This document shows positions 1-7,735 of a DNA stretch of 64,000 bases, piece by piece; position 1 is the first letter of the stretch; each line of letters starts with the position of its first letter. Origin of the DNA: Halorubrum californiense DSM 19288. GTDB lineage: Archaea > Halobacteriota > Halobacteria > Halobacteriales > Haloferacaceae. Location of the stretch: NCBI RefSeq assembly GCF_000336875.1, contig NZ_AOJK01000059.1:20608-84607 (forward strand). The letters run 5' to 3'. A program made the position numbers and the translations under genes. The notes beneath the pieces are model-generated. The model was not told where the DNA came from and searched no databases. It worked only from the letters and a program-made list of their open reading frames with translations.

Positions 1-1
1 G

Positions 2-637
2 CACACCGAACAGGCGCTCCTGCCCGAGCGCAAGCGGCAGTACACCGAGGAGTACTGGGAGTCGCGGACGTACGCCCCCTCCGCGTTCCTGCTGTACCTC
101 GGCGTCGAGGGCGACGTGCCGAACCTCGAACACCACACGCTCGTCCTCCCGACCGACTGGGACGAGCACTTCGAGCAGATCTTCGACGACCCCGAGTGGC
201 CCGACGACCCGGCCTACTACCTCTGTGTCCCCTCGGAGACCGACGACTCGGTCGCGCCCGAGGGGCACAGCAACCTCTTCGCGCTCGTCCCGATCGCGCC
301 CGGGCTGGCCGACACCCCCGAGATCCGGAACCGCTACCGCGACCTCGTGATCGACGACATCGCAGAGAACACCGGCACCGACCTTCGCGGCCGGGTCGTC
401 GTCGAGGAGACGTTCTCGGTCGACGACTTCTCCGACCGGTACAACAGCTACGCGGGCAGCGCGCTGGGGCTGGCGCACACGCTCACGCAGACGTCGCTGC
501 TGCGCCCGTCGCACGTCTCTGACGCGGTCGACGGGCTCTACTTCACGGGGTCGACGACGACGCCCGGCATCGGCGTCCCGATGTGTCTCATCAGCGGACA
601 GGTGACCGCGGAAGCGATGGCCGACGACGACGTGTGA
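2..637 (+). CDS. crtD: Carotenoid 3,4-desaturase (CrtI/CrtD family), C-terminal part
   Basis: The frame is open from base 2, so the N-terminal FAD-binding half lies outside the window. The visible 211 codons carry an APSAFLLYLGV segment near the start and a GLYFTGSTTTPGIGVPM segment near the end, both typical of CrtI-type FAD-dependent carotenoid desaturases. The next two genes match lycopene elongase and C50 carotenoid hydratase. That order is known for the bacterioruberin cluster of Haloarcula japonica, so CrtD is preferred over a phytoene desaturase. This choice rests on context. The stop overlaps the GTG start of the next gene, indicating one transcript with coupled translation. Confidence 0.85.
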   Translation, partial: HTEQALLPERKRQYTEEYWESRTYAPSAFLLYLGVEGDVPNLEHHTLVLPTDWDEHFEQIFDDPEWPDDPAYYLCVPSETDDSVAPEGHSNLFALVPIAPGLADTPEIRNRYRDLVIDDIAENTGTDLRGRVVVEETFSVDDFSDRYNSYAGSALGLAHTLTQTSLLRPSHVSDAVDGLYFTGSTTTPGIGVPMCLISGQVTAEAMADDDV

Positions 638-1575
638 TCTCCGCCGTGAGCGACCAGAACCGATCCGCCGAGGACGGGCAGCCTCGATCCGCCGGCGACG
701 AACAGCCCCGATCCGCCGGGAGCGGGAGCGAAGGGCTCCGCTACCTGCTGGTGCTGTCGCGGCCGCGCTTCTGGCTCTACCTCGCCGGCCCGGTCGCGGT
801 CGGCGTCACCTACGGAATCGACGCCGTGAGCGGCCTGTTCACGCCTACGACGGTCGCGCTCGCGGCGTACTTCCTCGTGCCCGCCAACGTGTTCCTCTAC
901 GGCGTCAACGACGTGTTCGACGCCGACATCGACGAGCTGAACCCGAAGAAGGATGGCCGCGAGGCGCGGTGGCAGGGGAGCCGACTCGTGGTCGCTGCGG
1001 TCGTCGCGTCGGGGTTCCTCGGACTCGCGACGCTCGCGATCACTCCCCGGGTGGCGTGGCCGTACCTGCTCGGCTTCCTCGTCCTCGCGGTCGGGTACAG
1101 CGCGCCGCCGGCCCGGTTCAAGACGACGCCGTTCCTCGACTCGCTGTCAAACGGGCTGTACGCGCTCCCCGGCGCGGCGGCGTACGCGACGTTGGCGGGC
1201 ACGCACCCGCCGCTCGCGGCGCTCGCCGGCGCGTGGCTCTGGACGATGGGGATGCACACGTTCTCCGCCATTCCGGACATCGAACCGGATCGCGCGGCGG
1301 GGATCGACACGACCGCGACGCTGCTCGGCGAGGCGCGCACGTACGGCTACTGCTTCGTGGCGTGGACCGCCGCGGCCGCGGCGTTCTGGCTGGTGGACGC
1401 CCGCCTCGGGGCGCTGCTCGGGGTGTACCCGCTGTTCGTCGCGTGGGTCGCCCGCTCGTCGATCTCGGTCGACCGCGCCTACTGGTGGTTCCCGGCGCTG
1501 AACACCGTCGTCGGCACGCTGCTGTCGATGGGCGGCCTCTGGCGGGTGTACCCGCTCTGGGAGGCGCTGCCGTGA
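634..1575 (+). CDS. lyeJ: Lycopene elongase / 1,2-hydratase (UbiA-family prenyltransferase)
   Basis: Membrane prenyltransferase of about 313 residues. In haloarchaea this family adds C5 units to lycopene on the way to bacterioruberin. The first Asp-rich motif NDVFDADID and the second, DIEPDRAAGID, are both present, separated and surrounded by hydrophobic membrane segments. The first 40 or so residues are a low-complexity repeat (RSAEDGQPRSAGDEQPRSAG), so the mature enzyme probably begins near LLVLSRPRFW. The GTG at 634 overlaps the crtD stop, and a second GTG at 646 is equally possible. The following cruF gene starts inside its stop codon. Confidence 0.88.
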   Translation: MISAVSDQNRSAEDGQPRSAGDEQPRSAGSGSEGLRYLLVLSRPRFWLYLAGPVAVGVTYGIDAVSGLFTPTTVALAAYFLVPANVFLYGVNDVFDADIDELNPKKDGREARWQGSRLVVAAVVASGFLGLATLAITPRVAWPYLLGFLVLAVGYSAPPARFKTTPFLDSLSNGLYALPGAAAYATLAGTHPPLAALAGAWLWTMGMHTFSAIPDIEPDRAAGIDTTATLLGEARTYGYCFVAWTAAAAAFWLVDARLGALLGVYPLFVAWVARSSISVDRAYWWFPALNTVVGTLLSMGGLWRVYPLWEALP

Positions 1576-2480
1576 GCGACGGCGACCGAGCGGGGTCGAC
1601 GGGGACGACCGCGGCCGCGACGACCGGCTCCCGACTCGACGCGCTCCGCGAGCGCACGCCCGACACGCGCCGCGAGGCCGAGGCGCTGCTCGACCGCCTC
1701 GTCCGCGAGAACCGCTTCACCATCGCGGTCGTCTTCCCGCTCGTCGGGGCGATCGCGCTCGTCGGCAGCGCCGAAGGGTGGGTACCGGAGCCGTTCGCGT
1801 TCCACCCGTGGTTCGTGCTGTTCGGCGTGATCGTGATGCGCTCGCCGCTCGTCGTCGGCGTGCTGCCGACGATCGACCGCCGCGCGCTCGGCTGGATCGG
1901 CGCCCTGACGGCGTACACGTACCTCATCGAGGGCGTCGGCGTCGCGACCGGGTGGCCGTACGGCGAGTTCGCGTACACGGTCGACCTCGGGCCGATGCTC
2001 GCGGGCGTGCCGGTGGCGCTCCCCGTCTTCTTCATCCCGCTCGTGATGAACGCCTACCTGCTCTGTCTGCTCCTGCTCGGCCCGCGCGCCGACAGCGTCT
2101 GGGTCCGGCTGGCGACGGTGATCCCGGTCGTCGTCGCCATGGACGTGGTGTTGGACCCCGGCGCGGTGTCGCTCGGCTTCTGGAACTTCGGCGGCGGCGC
2201 GTTCTACGGCGTGCCGCTCTCGAACTACGCCGGGTGGGTGCTGTCCGCGGTGGTCGCCGTCGTCACCCTCGACCGCGCCTTCGCGGCGGTCGGGATCCGC
2301 GAGCGCCTCCGCGACTGCGAGTTCATGCTCGACGACATGGTGAGCTTCGTGATCCTCTGGGGCGGGATCAACGTCTGGTTCGGGAACCTGCTGCCCGCGG
2401 CGGTCGCGGCCGCGTTCGGCGTCGGCCTCGTCCGCGCCGACCGGTTCGACACGCGGCTGTTCACGGAGTGGCGGCGATAG
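1572..2480 (+). CDS. cruF: Bisanhydrobacterioruberin hydratase (CruF-like, C50 carotenoid hydratase)
   Basis: Integral membrane protein of 302 residues with about seven hydrophobic segments, matching the haloarchaeal CruF group (DUF422-type carotenoid hydratase) that makes bacterioruberin from bisanhydrobacterioruberin. The GTG at 1572 overlaps the lyeJ stop by four bases, giving a tight crtD-lyeJ-cruF operon. The first 50 residues are hydrophilic, and the membrane part starts near FTIAVVFPLVGAIAL. The identity rests mainly on operon order and general membrane pattern. No catalytic residue can be named from sequence alone. The gene ends with TAG. Confidence 0.82.
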   Translation: MSDGDRAGSTGTTAAATTGSRLDALRERTPDTRREAEALLDRLVRENRFTIAVVFPLVGAIALVGSAEGWVPEPFAFHPWFVLFGVIVMRSPLVVGVLPTIDRRALGWIGALTAYTYLIEGVGVATGWPYGEFAYTVDLGPMLAGVPVALPVFFIPLVMNAYLLCLLLLGPRADSVWVRLATVIPVVVAMDVVLDPGAVSLGFWNFGGGAFYGVPLSNYAGWVLSAVVAVVTLDRAFAAVGIRERLRDCEFMLDDMVSFVILWGGINVWFGNLLPAAVAAAFGVGLVRADRFDTRLFTEWRR

Positions 2481-2506
2481 CGAAGGACGAATCGACTCGG
2501 CTGCGC

Positions 2507-2513
2507 TTATATA
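2507..2513 (+). promoter_or_regulatory. TATA-like promoter ahead of the dacZ-like gene
   Basis: The sequence ttatata stands out in GC-rich DNA between cruF and the next gene. The distance to a GTG at 2536 (about 26 bases) fits a leaderless haloarchaeal transcript that begins with the short upstream frame at 2536-2592. A TSS has not been shown. Confidence 0.55.
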
Positions 2514-2535
2514 CCGGGCGGTCCTCTTTCCGACT

Positions 2536-2592
2536 GTGACTGACGGCGGCAATCGCAGCGGACGACCGGACCGGGAGGAGCGACGGCGATGA
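2536..2592 (+). CDS. Possible leaderless 18-residue upstream ORF of dacZ
   Basis: A GTG lies one TATA-to-start distance below the box at 2507-2513. It opens an 18-codon frame (MTDGGNRSGRPDREERRR) whose TGA overlaps the ATG of the next gene as ATGA. A purine-rich Shine-Dalgarno-like GGGAGG at 2573-2578 lies within the frame, about 10 bases before the downstream ATG. The arrangement would couple translation of the two frames. It is short and low-complexity, so it may be chance. It is listed because TATA spacing, start and ATGA overlap all agree. Confidence 0.3.
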   Translation: MTDGGNRSGRPDREERRR

Positions 2593-3146
2593 GCGACCTC
2601 GCCATCGAGTACGGCGACCACGAGCGGGTCCGCGAGGTGGTCGACCGGCTGACCTACTGCGTCGAACACGTCAGCGTCTCCTTCGACGGGTGGGAGGAGC
2701 CGCACGTGAAGGGGCCGGGGCTGTACTTCGCCGTCATCGGCGACAGCGACTACGGCACGTACGCGGACGCGATGGGCGACAACTGCTGGCCCCGCGACAC
2801 CGCCCCCGCCGTCTTCGACGGGGACGCGCTCGCGGCCGCGGCCGAGTCGGTGAGCGTCGCGCAGGACGGCGGCGTCGTCGTCGCGGTCGACGGGGAGATC
2901 GAGAGCCAGATGGTCCGGTTCCGCGACCTCGGCACCCGCGACGAGGAGGCCGACCTCGTGGACGACGTGAGCTACGAGCCGTGGATGGGGTCGCGGCACA
3001 TGAGCGCCATCGAGACGTCGATCCGGCCGGAGGTCGTCGCGACGGTGACCCTGAGCGAGGAGACCGGCCGCGTCAGCGTGTTCCGCGACGGCGAGGCGAA
3101 CAGCATGCGGCGCGAGGAGATCGGCGGCCGCTGGCGCGGCGAGTAG
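2589..3146 (+). CDS. dacZ: DisA_N-type diadenylate cyclase-like protein (DacZ-like)
   Basis: A 185-residue protein whose C-terminal half matches the DAC/DisA_N nucleotide-cyclase fold. It has DGGVVVAVDG where the family has the DGA motif, then GSRHMSAIE where it has G-x-RHR, then SEETGRVSVFRDGE. Haloarchaeal DacZ makes c-di-AMP from ATP and is essential in Haloferax volcanii. Here both motifs differ from the bacterial consensus (DGG for DGA, RHM for RHR), so activity is inferred, not shown. A Shine-Dalgarno-like GGGAGG precedes the ATG. An IS200/IS605-type element lies immediately downstream. Confidence 0.7.
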   Translation: MSDLAIEYGDHERVREVVDRLTYCVEHVSVSFDGWEEPHVKGPGLYFAVIGDSDYGTYADAMGDNCWPRDTAPAVFDGDALAAAAESVSVAQDGGVVVAVDGEIESQMVRFRDLGTRDEEADLVDDVSYEPWMGSRHMSAIETSIRPEVVATVTLSEETGRVSVFRDGEANSMRREEIGGRWRGE

Positions 3147-3303
3147 CGCGCTTCGCGTCCAGCGGTTACAACGGTAGCGAAGCGAAAGCCCACGGCTTTA
3201 GCCGTGGGATGAAGCCGACAAATGGGAAGCAAACCACCGGGTATTAGCCCGCCCGATATTCCCACGTTTTAATCCGCTCCAATCGTTCATTACAACCGTA
3301 ATC

Positions 3304-4350
3304 GTGGTCACGACGACTGTCACCACGACGTTCCATAATCCATCCCGCGACCGCCGCAGAGAGTGGCAACGCGCCACCCACTTGTACCGCGACACCAAGC
3401 AATTCTGTATCGACGGGTGGGAAACCGGCGAGTTCGGGATGAGTGTGACCACGGCCAGCATTGACAACGCCCTCTACTCGGCTATCCAGAATCAGGCAAT
3501 CCGCGAAGCCAAATCCGACTAGAAGAAAGACGGCATCGTGGAGTATCACGCCAGCCAGCCGTTCGCGGTCAACAACCAGAACTGGGAGATCGACCGCACC
3601 GACAACGGCACGCTCGTCGTTGGCTTCCCCTGTATCTCGGGGTGGTGGTACACGCCGATCGACGTGTACGACGACATCGCCGACGACGTTGCCCGGCTCG
3701 TGGATGGTGAGGTGGACAGATCCCGGTTACAGGTGTACCGCCGGGGCGACGACTGGTACTGTACGTTCACCGTCGAGTACGATGCCGAGATGGGCGACGA
3801 GACAGTGATTGGTGTGGATATAGGCCACAACCAGCTGCTCGCTGCCGACGCCGAAACTGGCGAGTCGATGCTGATGTCCGGCCGTGAGGCGAAATACGTC
3901 CGACGCAAATATCGTTCCCTACGTGAGTCGCTTCAACAGGCGGGTGCGCTTCGCGCACGCAACCGCGTGGGTGACAAAGAGGAGCGTCGGATTCGTGACC
4001 TCAATCACACTGCCTCCCGTCGCCTCATCGACTGGGCCACACAATTCGAAAATCCTGTTCTGAAGATCGAGGATTTGGAGGGGATCAGGCAGGGAAGCGA
4101 CTGGCGTGGCGTTCATTCGTGGCACTTCCACCAGTTACAGGAGTTCGTCACCTACAAAGCCGAGCAAGTAGGAATTCGCGTCGAGAAAGTAGATCCGTTT
4201 GAGACGAGTCAACGCTGTTCGGCCTGTGGTGGCGAGGGGACACGGGATGGCTACCACTTCTCGTGTGTTGAGTGCGACCGTGGCCGTCACGCCGACCTGA
4301 ACGCCGCCGAGAACATCCGTCAACGGGAGGGAGAACCATGTACGGCCTAA
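3304..4350 (+). pseudogene. tnpB: TnpB RNA-guided nuclease with an in-frame amber codon
   Basis: One reading frame of 348 codons interrupted only by TAG at 3520-3522, between KSD and KKDG. All nuclease landmarks remain: RuvC Asp in [10 protein letters not shown], Glu in LKIEDLEGI, a CSACG...CVEC zinc ribbon, and the final Asp in [11 protein letters not shown]. TnpB of IS200/IS605 elements is an RNA-guided DNA nuclease that favours retention of the element. The upstream fragment starts at GTG 3304 (72 codons). A downstream GTG at 3538 would give a 270-residue protein lacking the N-terminal part. CAG-to-TAG or TAC-to-TAG are both possible origins. Family members are somewhat longer, so a small N-terminal loss is also possible. 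Confidence 0.85.
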
Positions 4351-4399
4351 CGCTTCGGGCGAGGCGAACCGTGCGACCTCGTAGACTGAACACTCCACC

Positions 4400-4600
4400 G
4401 TCTGCTTCGCAGACGCCCGGCGTGACCGGGGAGGAAGGCCGCTTTGACCCGGCTGTATGCGCTGGAAAGCACGTCTGGGGTCGTAACCGGACGGCGACCG
4501 CTGACGTTCCACGCGAAAGCGTTCTTGAGAACCGAGGAAACGCGCAACCTGAATATCCCCGTCGGGGAATCCCACCCCTTTAGATGTGGGAGGAGGTCAA
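4400..4600 (+). ncRNA. Probable omegaRNA (reRNA) of the TnpB element
   Basis: In IS200/IS605 elements the guide scaffold RNA spans the tnpB 3' end and the right end of the element, and the bases just past the right end form the guide. Here about 250 non-coding bases lie between the tnpB stop (4350) and the right-end TCAA (4600). They include several short complementary segments and the terminal CCCAC/GTGGG hairpin. If the RNA is made, the guide would begin at 4601 (cacgggcgcggcgctc). The 5' boundary given is a guess. Confidence 0.45.
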
Positions 4601-4672
4601 CACGGGCGCGGCGCTCCCGGAGACCGACACCGAGGCCCCATCGTTAAGCCCCGGCCGGGCGAACGCAGACAT

Positions 4673-5098
4673 ATGTACGACGATATTCTGGTGCCGACCG
4701 ACGGGAGCGAGGCCGTCGACCGCGCGCTCGACCACGCTACACGGCTCGCGACGGACCACGACGCGACGCTCCACGCGCTGTACGTCGTCGACCGGCGGGT
4801 CACGGCCGCCAACTCGGGCGACCTCCACGAAGAGGTCGTCGAGGACCTCGAATCGCAGGGCGAGGCGGCGGTCGGCGCGGTCGCCGACGCGGCGAGCGAG
4901 GCCGGCCTCGACGTCGAGACCCACATCGCACACGGAACCCCGGACACGGAGATCGTCGAGTACGCCGACGAGTTCGGTATCGACGTGATCGTGATGAGCC
5001 CGGAGGGGAAGTCGCCGCGCGAGCGGATCCGGTCGCTCGGGAGCGTCTCCGACCGCGTCGCCGACGACGCGTCCGTGCCGGTGTTCCTGATCAAGTAG
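4673..5098 (+). CDS. Universal stress protein (UspA family)
   Basis: A 141-residue single Usp domain beginning MYDDILVPTDGSEAVDRALDH. The later nucleotide-site region reads MSPEGKSPRERIRSLGSVSDRV, a variant of the usual G-2x-G-9x-G(S/T) ATP motif, so ATP binding is uncertain. The ATG at 4673 was chosen because the canonical Usp N-terminus starts there. The frame is open further upstream into the IS right end without coding character. It is the first gene after the IS element and stands alone, ending with TAG. Two further Usp genes occur at 44846 and 46314. Confidence 0.9.
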   Translation: MYDDILVPTDGSEAVDRALDHATRLATDHDATLHALYVVDRRVTAANSGDLHEEVVEDLESQGEAAVGAVADAASEAGLDVETHIAHGTPDTEIVEYADEFGIDVIVMSPEGKSPRERIRSLGSVSDRVADDASVPVFLIK

Positions 5099-5209
5099 CC
5101 CGGTCGTCGGGCGGCGCCGACCGGGCCCGCTCGCGGGCGATCGCGGTCGACCGCGACCATGCGACGCGCGTCCGAGCCAATTAGGTGGGCCCGGGTCCGA
5201 CGCTCCGGC

Positions 5210-5977
5210 ATGGAACTCACCGTGCTCGGGTCCGGCAGCGCGATGCCGGTCCCCGACCGCGCGCAGGCCGGGTACCTCCTCGACGACGGCGACCGGTCGC
5301 TGCTCGTCGACTGCGGCAGCGGCGTCCTCCAGCGCCTCGCCGGGACGGAAACGGGCTACGAGGGCGTCTCGACCGTCCTCCTCACCCACCACCACCTCGA
5401 CCACGTCGCGGCGCTTCTTCCACTCCTGAAGGCGCGCTGGCTCGCTGGCGAGGAGCATCTGGAGGTCGTCGGCCCCGCGGGCACGAAATCGCTCGTCGAC
5501 GGCCTGCTCGACGTCCACGACTACCTCGACGGGCGGATCGACCTGGCGGTCCGCGAGGTGTCGGCGTCGCGCTCGTTCGCCGCCGGCGGGTTCGGCGTGA
5601 CCGCCCGCGAGGCGCGCCACTCGATGGACGGGTTCGCCTACCGGTTCTCGCCGCCGAGTTCGGACGCCGCGCCCGCCGACGGCCCGCTCGCGCTCTCGGG
5701 CGACACCGAGGCGTTCGCGGGGATGGCGCGGTTCGCGGACGGCGCCGACTGCCTCGTCCACGACTGCTCGTTCCCGGACGACGTCGACGTGTCGAACCAC
5801 CCGAACCCGACGAGCCTCGGCGAGTCGCTCGCGGGCGCCGAGATCGGGACGCTCCTCCTCTCGCACCTCTACCCGCACACCGGCGGCCGCGAGCGCGAGA
5901 TGGCCGAGAGCGTCCGTGAGGCGGGGTTCGACGGCGAGGTGAACGTCGCGGCCGACGGGCTCCGCGTGTCGCTGTAA
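5210..5977 (+). CDS. MBL-fold metal-dependent hydrolase (ribonuclease Z-like)
   Basis: A 255-residue metallo-beta-lactamase fold protein. It begins MELTVLGSGSAMPVPDRAQAG, then shows the metal motif THHHLDHV (HxHxDH) near residue 63, a later Asp in LALSGDT and LVHDCSF, and a C-terminal LLLSHLYPH histidine. The GSGS start and THHH motif resemble the RNase Z/AtsA group, but it lacks a recognisable tRNA-binding arm, so the substrate is unknown. The ATG at 5210 is preferred over an upstream in-frame ATG at 5159 because the conserved beta strand begins at once. It stands as a single gene between usp and moaA. Confidence 0.85.
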   Translation: MELTVLGSGSAMPVPDRAQAGYLLDDGDRSLLVDCGSGVLQRLAGTETGYEGVSTVLLTHHHLDHVAALLPLLKARWLAGEEHLEVVGPAGTKSLVDGLLDVHDYLDGRIDLAVREVSASRSFAAGGFGVTAREARHSMDGFAYRFSPPSSDAAPADGPLALSGDTEAFAGMARFADGADCLVHDCSFPDDVDVSNHPNPTSLGESLAGAEIGTLLLSHLYPHTGGREREMAESVREAGFDGEVNVAADGLRVSL

Positions 5978-6069
5978 ATACGCTTTGGGGCGAGATCGTA
6001 ACCGCCGTTCGCCCGGGTTTCGGTCGCGACGTAACCGTCTACTGTTACGCACTCGCACGATCGACCCGG

Positions 6070-6078
6070 ATATTTAAA
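6070..6078 (+). promoter_or_regulatory. TATA-like promoter of moaA
   Basis: The AT tract atatttaaa lies about 30 bases before the moaA ATG (6103), the usual distance for a haloarchaeal leaderless or short-leader transcript. Confidence 0.55.
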
Positions 6079-6102
6079 CGCGCGTAGTCGCTGCGATCCC
6101 CT

Positions 6103-7107
6103 ATGGCCGGCCCACTCGCGGACGACTTCGGACGGGAGGTGACGGGGGTTCGGATCTCGCTCACCGACCGGTGTAACTTCGACTGCGTCTACTGCCACAA
6201 CGAGGGGCTCGGGGACACGCGCGGGCCGATGGAGCCGAGCGAGTCGGAGATGAGCGCGGACGACGTGGTCCGCTTCTTGGAGGTCGTAGAGGGGTACGGC
6301 GTCGACGCCGTGAAGTTCACCGGCGGCGAGCCGATGCTCCGGCAGGACTTGGAGGAGATCATCGAGCGCACGCCCGACTCGATGGAGGTGTCGATGACGA
6401 CGAACGGCACGTTCCTCCCCGGGCGCGCCGAGGACCTGAAGGCCGCCGGCCTCGACCGCGTCAACGTCTCGCAGGACGCGCTCGACCCGGACGACTTCGC
6501 GGAGGTGACGAAGTCCGGCGCCTACGAGAAGGTCCTCGAAGGCGTGAAGGCCGCCGTCGACGCCGGGCTCGACCCCGTGAAGCTCAACATGGTCGTGTTC
6601 ACGCACACCGCGGGCTACGTCGAGGAGATGGTCGAGCACGTCGCCGACAACGAGGGGCTCCAGCTCCAGCTCATCCAGTACATGCCGGAGCTGACCGGCA
6701 AGCCCGAGTGGAACGTCGACATCGGGCGCGTCCACGACTGGCTCGCGGAGAAGGCGGACCGCGTCGAGCGCCGCGAGATGCACGACCGGAAGCGCTACTT
6801 CGTCGGCGAGGCGAGCGACGACGGCACGGGCGGCATGGTCGAGATCGTCGACCCCGTCGAGAACGAGGAGTTCTGCGCCAACTGCGGCCGCGTCCGCGTC
6901 ACCCACGAGGGGTACCTGAAGGGGTGTCTCAACCGCAACGACGACCTCCGGTCGATGGGCGAGATGAGCCGCGAGGAGATCGCGGAGACGTTCGAGGAAG
7001 TGGTCGCGAATCGGGTGCCCTACTACGGCGAGTACCTCGTCGAGAGCGAGGACGGCGAGTACGAACTGAACGAGAAGTACCTCGGGACGCCGAGCGCGGC
7101 GGACTGA
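6103..7107 (+). CDS. moaA: GTP 3',8-cyclase (molybdenum cofactor biosynthesis protein A)
   Basis: Radical SAM enzyme for the first step of molybdopterin synthesis, 334 residues. The N-terminal cluster motif is CNFDCVYC. The SAM-binding FTGGEP follows at about residue 72. The second [4Fe-4S] cluster is bound by the C-terminal [10 protein letters not shown]...LKGC cysteines, which distinguishes MoaA from other radical SAM proteins. The family's usual C-terminal GG tail is absent; the protein ends GTPSAAD. It stands alone, with a TATA-like box about 30 bases upstream. Its 3' end marks the left edge of the AT-rich island. Confidence 0.95.
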   Translation: MAGPLADDFGREVTGVRISLTDRCNFDCVYCHNEGLGDTRGPMEPSESEMSADDVVRFLEVVEGYGVDAVKFTGGEPMLRQDLEEIIERTPDSMEVSMTTNGTFLPGRAEDLKAAGLDRVNVSQDALDPDDFAEVTKSGAYEKVLEGVKAAVDAGLDPVKLNMVVFTHTAGYVEEMVEHVADNEGLQLQLIQYMPELTGKPEWNVDIGRVHDWLAEKADRVERREMHDRKRYFVGEASDDGTGGMVEIVDPVENEEFCANCGRVRVTHEGYLKGCLNRNDDLRSMGEMSREEIAETFEEVVANRVPYYGEYLVESEDGEYELNEKYLGTPSAAD

Positions 7108-7155
7108 ATTGGAATTTTGAGAGGCAACTATATACGAGTCATTATCTGCCTCATT

Positions 7156-7734
7156 TTAGGCGTTGAATCCGATTGTTTCCTTGACATCTGACACAACACT
7201 TGGACAATTTGTTAAATAATATTTTATTTTTCTTCTCCAATTTTCTCTTTGGTTACTATCTTGGATGTGTGTGATATCTTCCAGAGATTGTTTAAATGCG
7301 ATAAGATCAAAAGAGCCAGAATTTGTATTTTGGATTATAACATCAACAGAAAAGAAAACAAAATGCGGATTTTCAGATGTCTCATTATACTCCAAACGTA
7401 GATCTCCTCTATATTGTTCATCCAACTTTGCTTGAAGAGATGTTTCAAACGGGTTCTTTCCGTTCCCATCAAAATCAACGAGTAGTATAAGATTCAAATC
7501 ATCAATTTCGGTTGCGATCGTGCGGAATTGTTTAATTACTTCTGACTTCCCACCTTCTGACTTATACAGGTAGTCAATCTGATCACCTACCTGATGCTGT
7601 CTGATACGAGTACTCTGGGATTCAGTGGCTAGTTGAGCATTAAAAGTATCATAATCGGAACCTCTATTATATTTATGTAAGAGTTTAAGAAACTCTAAGT
7701 CGTGTTTTCCCTCACTAAAAATTATAGTGGACAT
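7156..7734 (-). CDS. Small TOPRIM-like protein, second gene of an AAA/TOPRIM pair
   Basis: A 192-residue protein. The N-terminus MSTIIFSEGKHDLEFLKLL has a Glu in the first TOPRIM position (E8), and residues near 85-90 (LLVDFDGNG) supply the DxD motif. These are the metal-binding acids of OLD-type nucleases, PARIS AriB and related effectors. The rest is charged and not recognisable. The ATG at 7734 lies one base after the stop of the upstream ATPase (TAG-G-ATG), so the two must be co-translated. Base composition is far more AT-rich than the surrounding core, indicating transfer. Likely role: nuclease or effector of a defence pair. It is much shorter than the usual OLD or AriB partners. This role is inferred from motifs and context. 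Confidence 0.75.
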   Translation of the reverse strand: MSTIIFSEGKHDLEFLKLLHKYNRGSDYDTFNAQLATESQSTRIRQHQVGDQIDYLYKSEGGKSEVIKQFRTIATEIDDLNLILLVDFDGNGKNPFETSLQAKLDEQYRGDLRLEYNETSENPHFVFFSVDVIIQNTNSGSFDLIAFKQSLEDITHIQDSNQRENWRRKIKYYLTNCPSVVSDVKETIGFNA

Positions 7735-7735
7735 C

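Larger units (their letters stand above)
3170..4600 (+). mobile_element. IS200/IS605-type element carrying only tnpB (IS1341-like)
   Basis: The left flank is TTAC (3166-3169). Just inside is a hairpin, CCCACGGC (3189-3196) with loop ttta and GCCGTGGG (3201-3208). The right end has a hairpin CCCAC (4571-4575) / GTGGG (4586-4590) and finishes with TCAA (4597-4600). TTAC at the left and TCAA at the right are the cleavage tetranucleotides known from IS608, which fixes the element at 1431 bp. There is no tnpA, so movement would need a transposase in trans. It sits in the gap between dacZ and a universal stress protein and breaks no gene. No target duplication is expected for this family. Confidence 0.85.
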
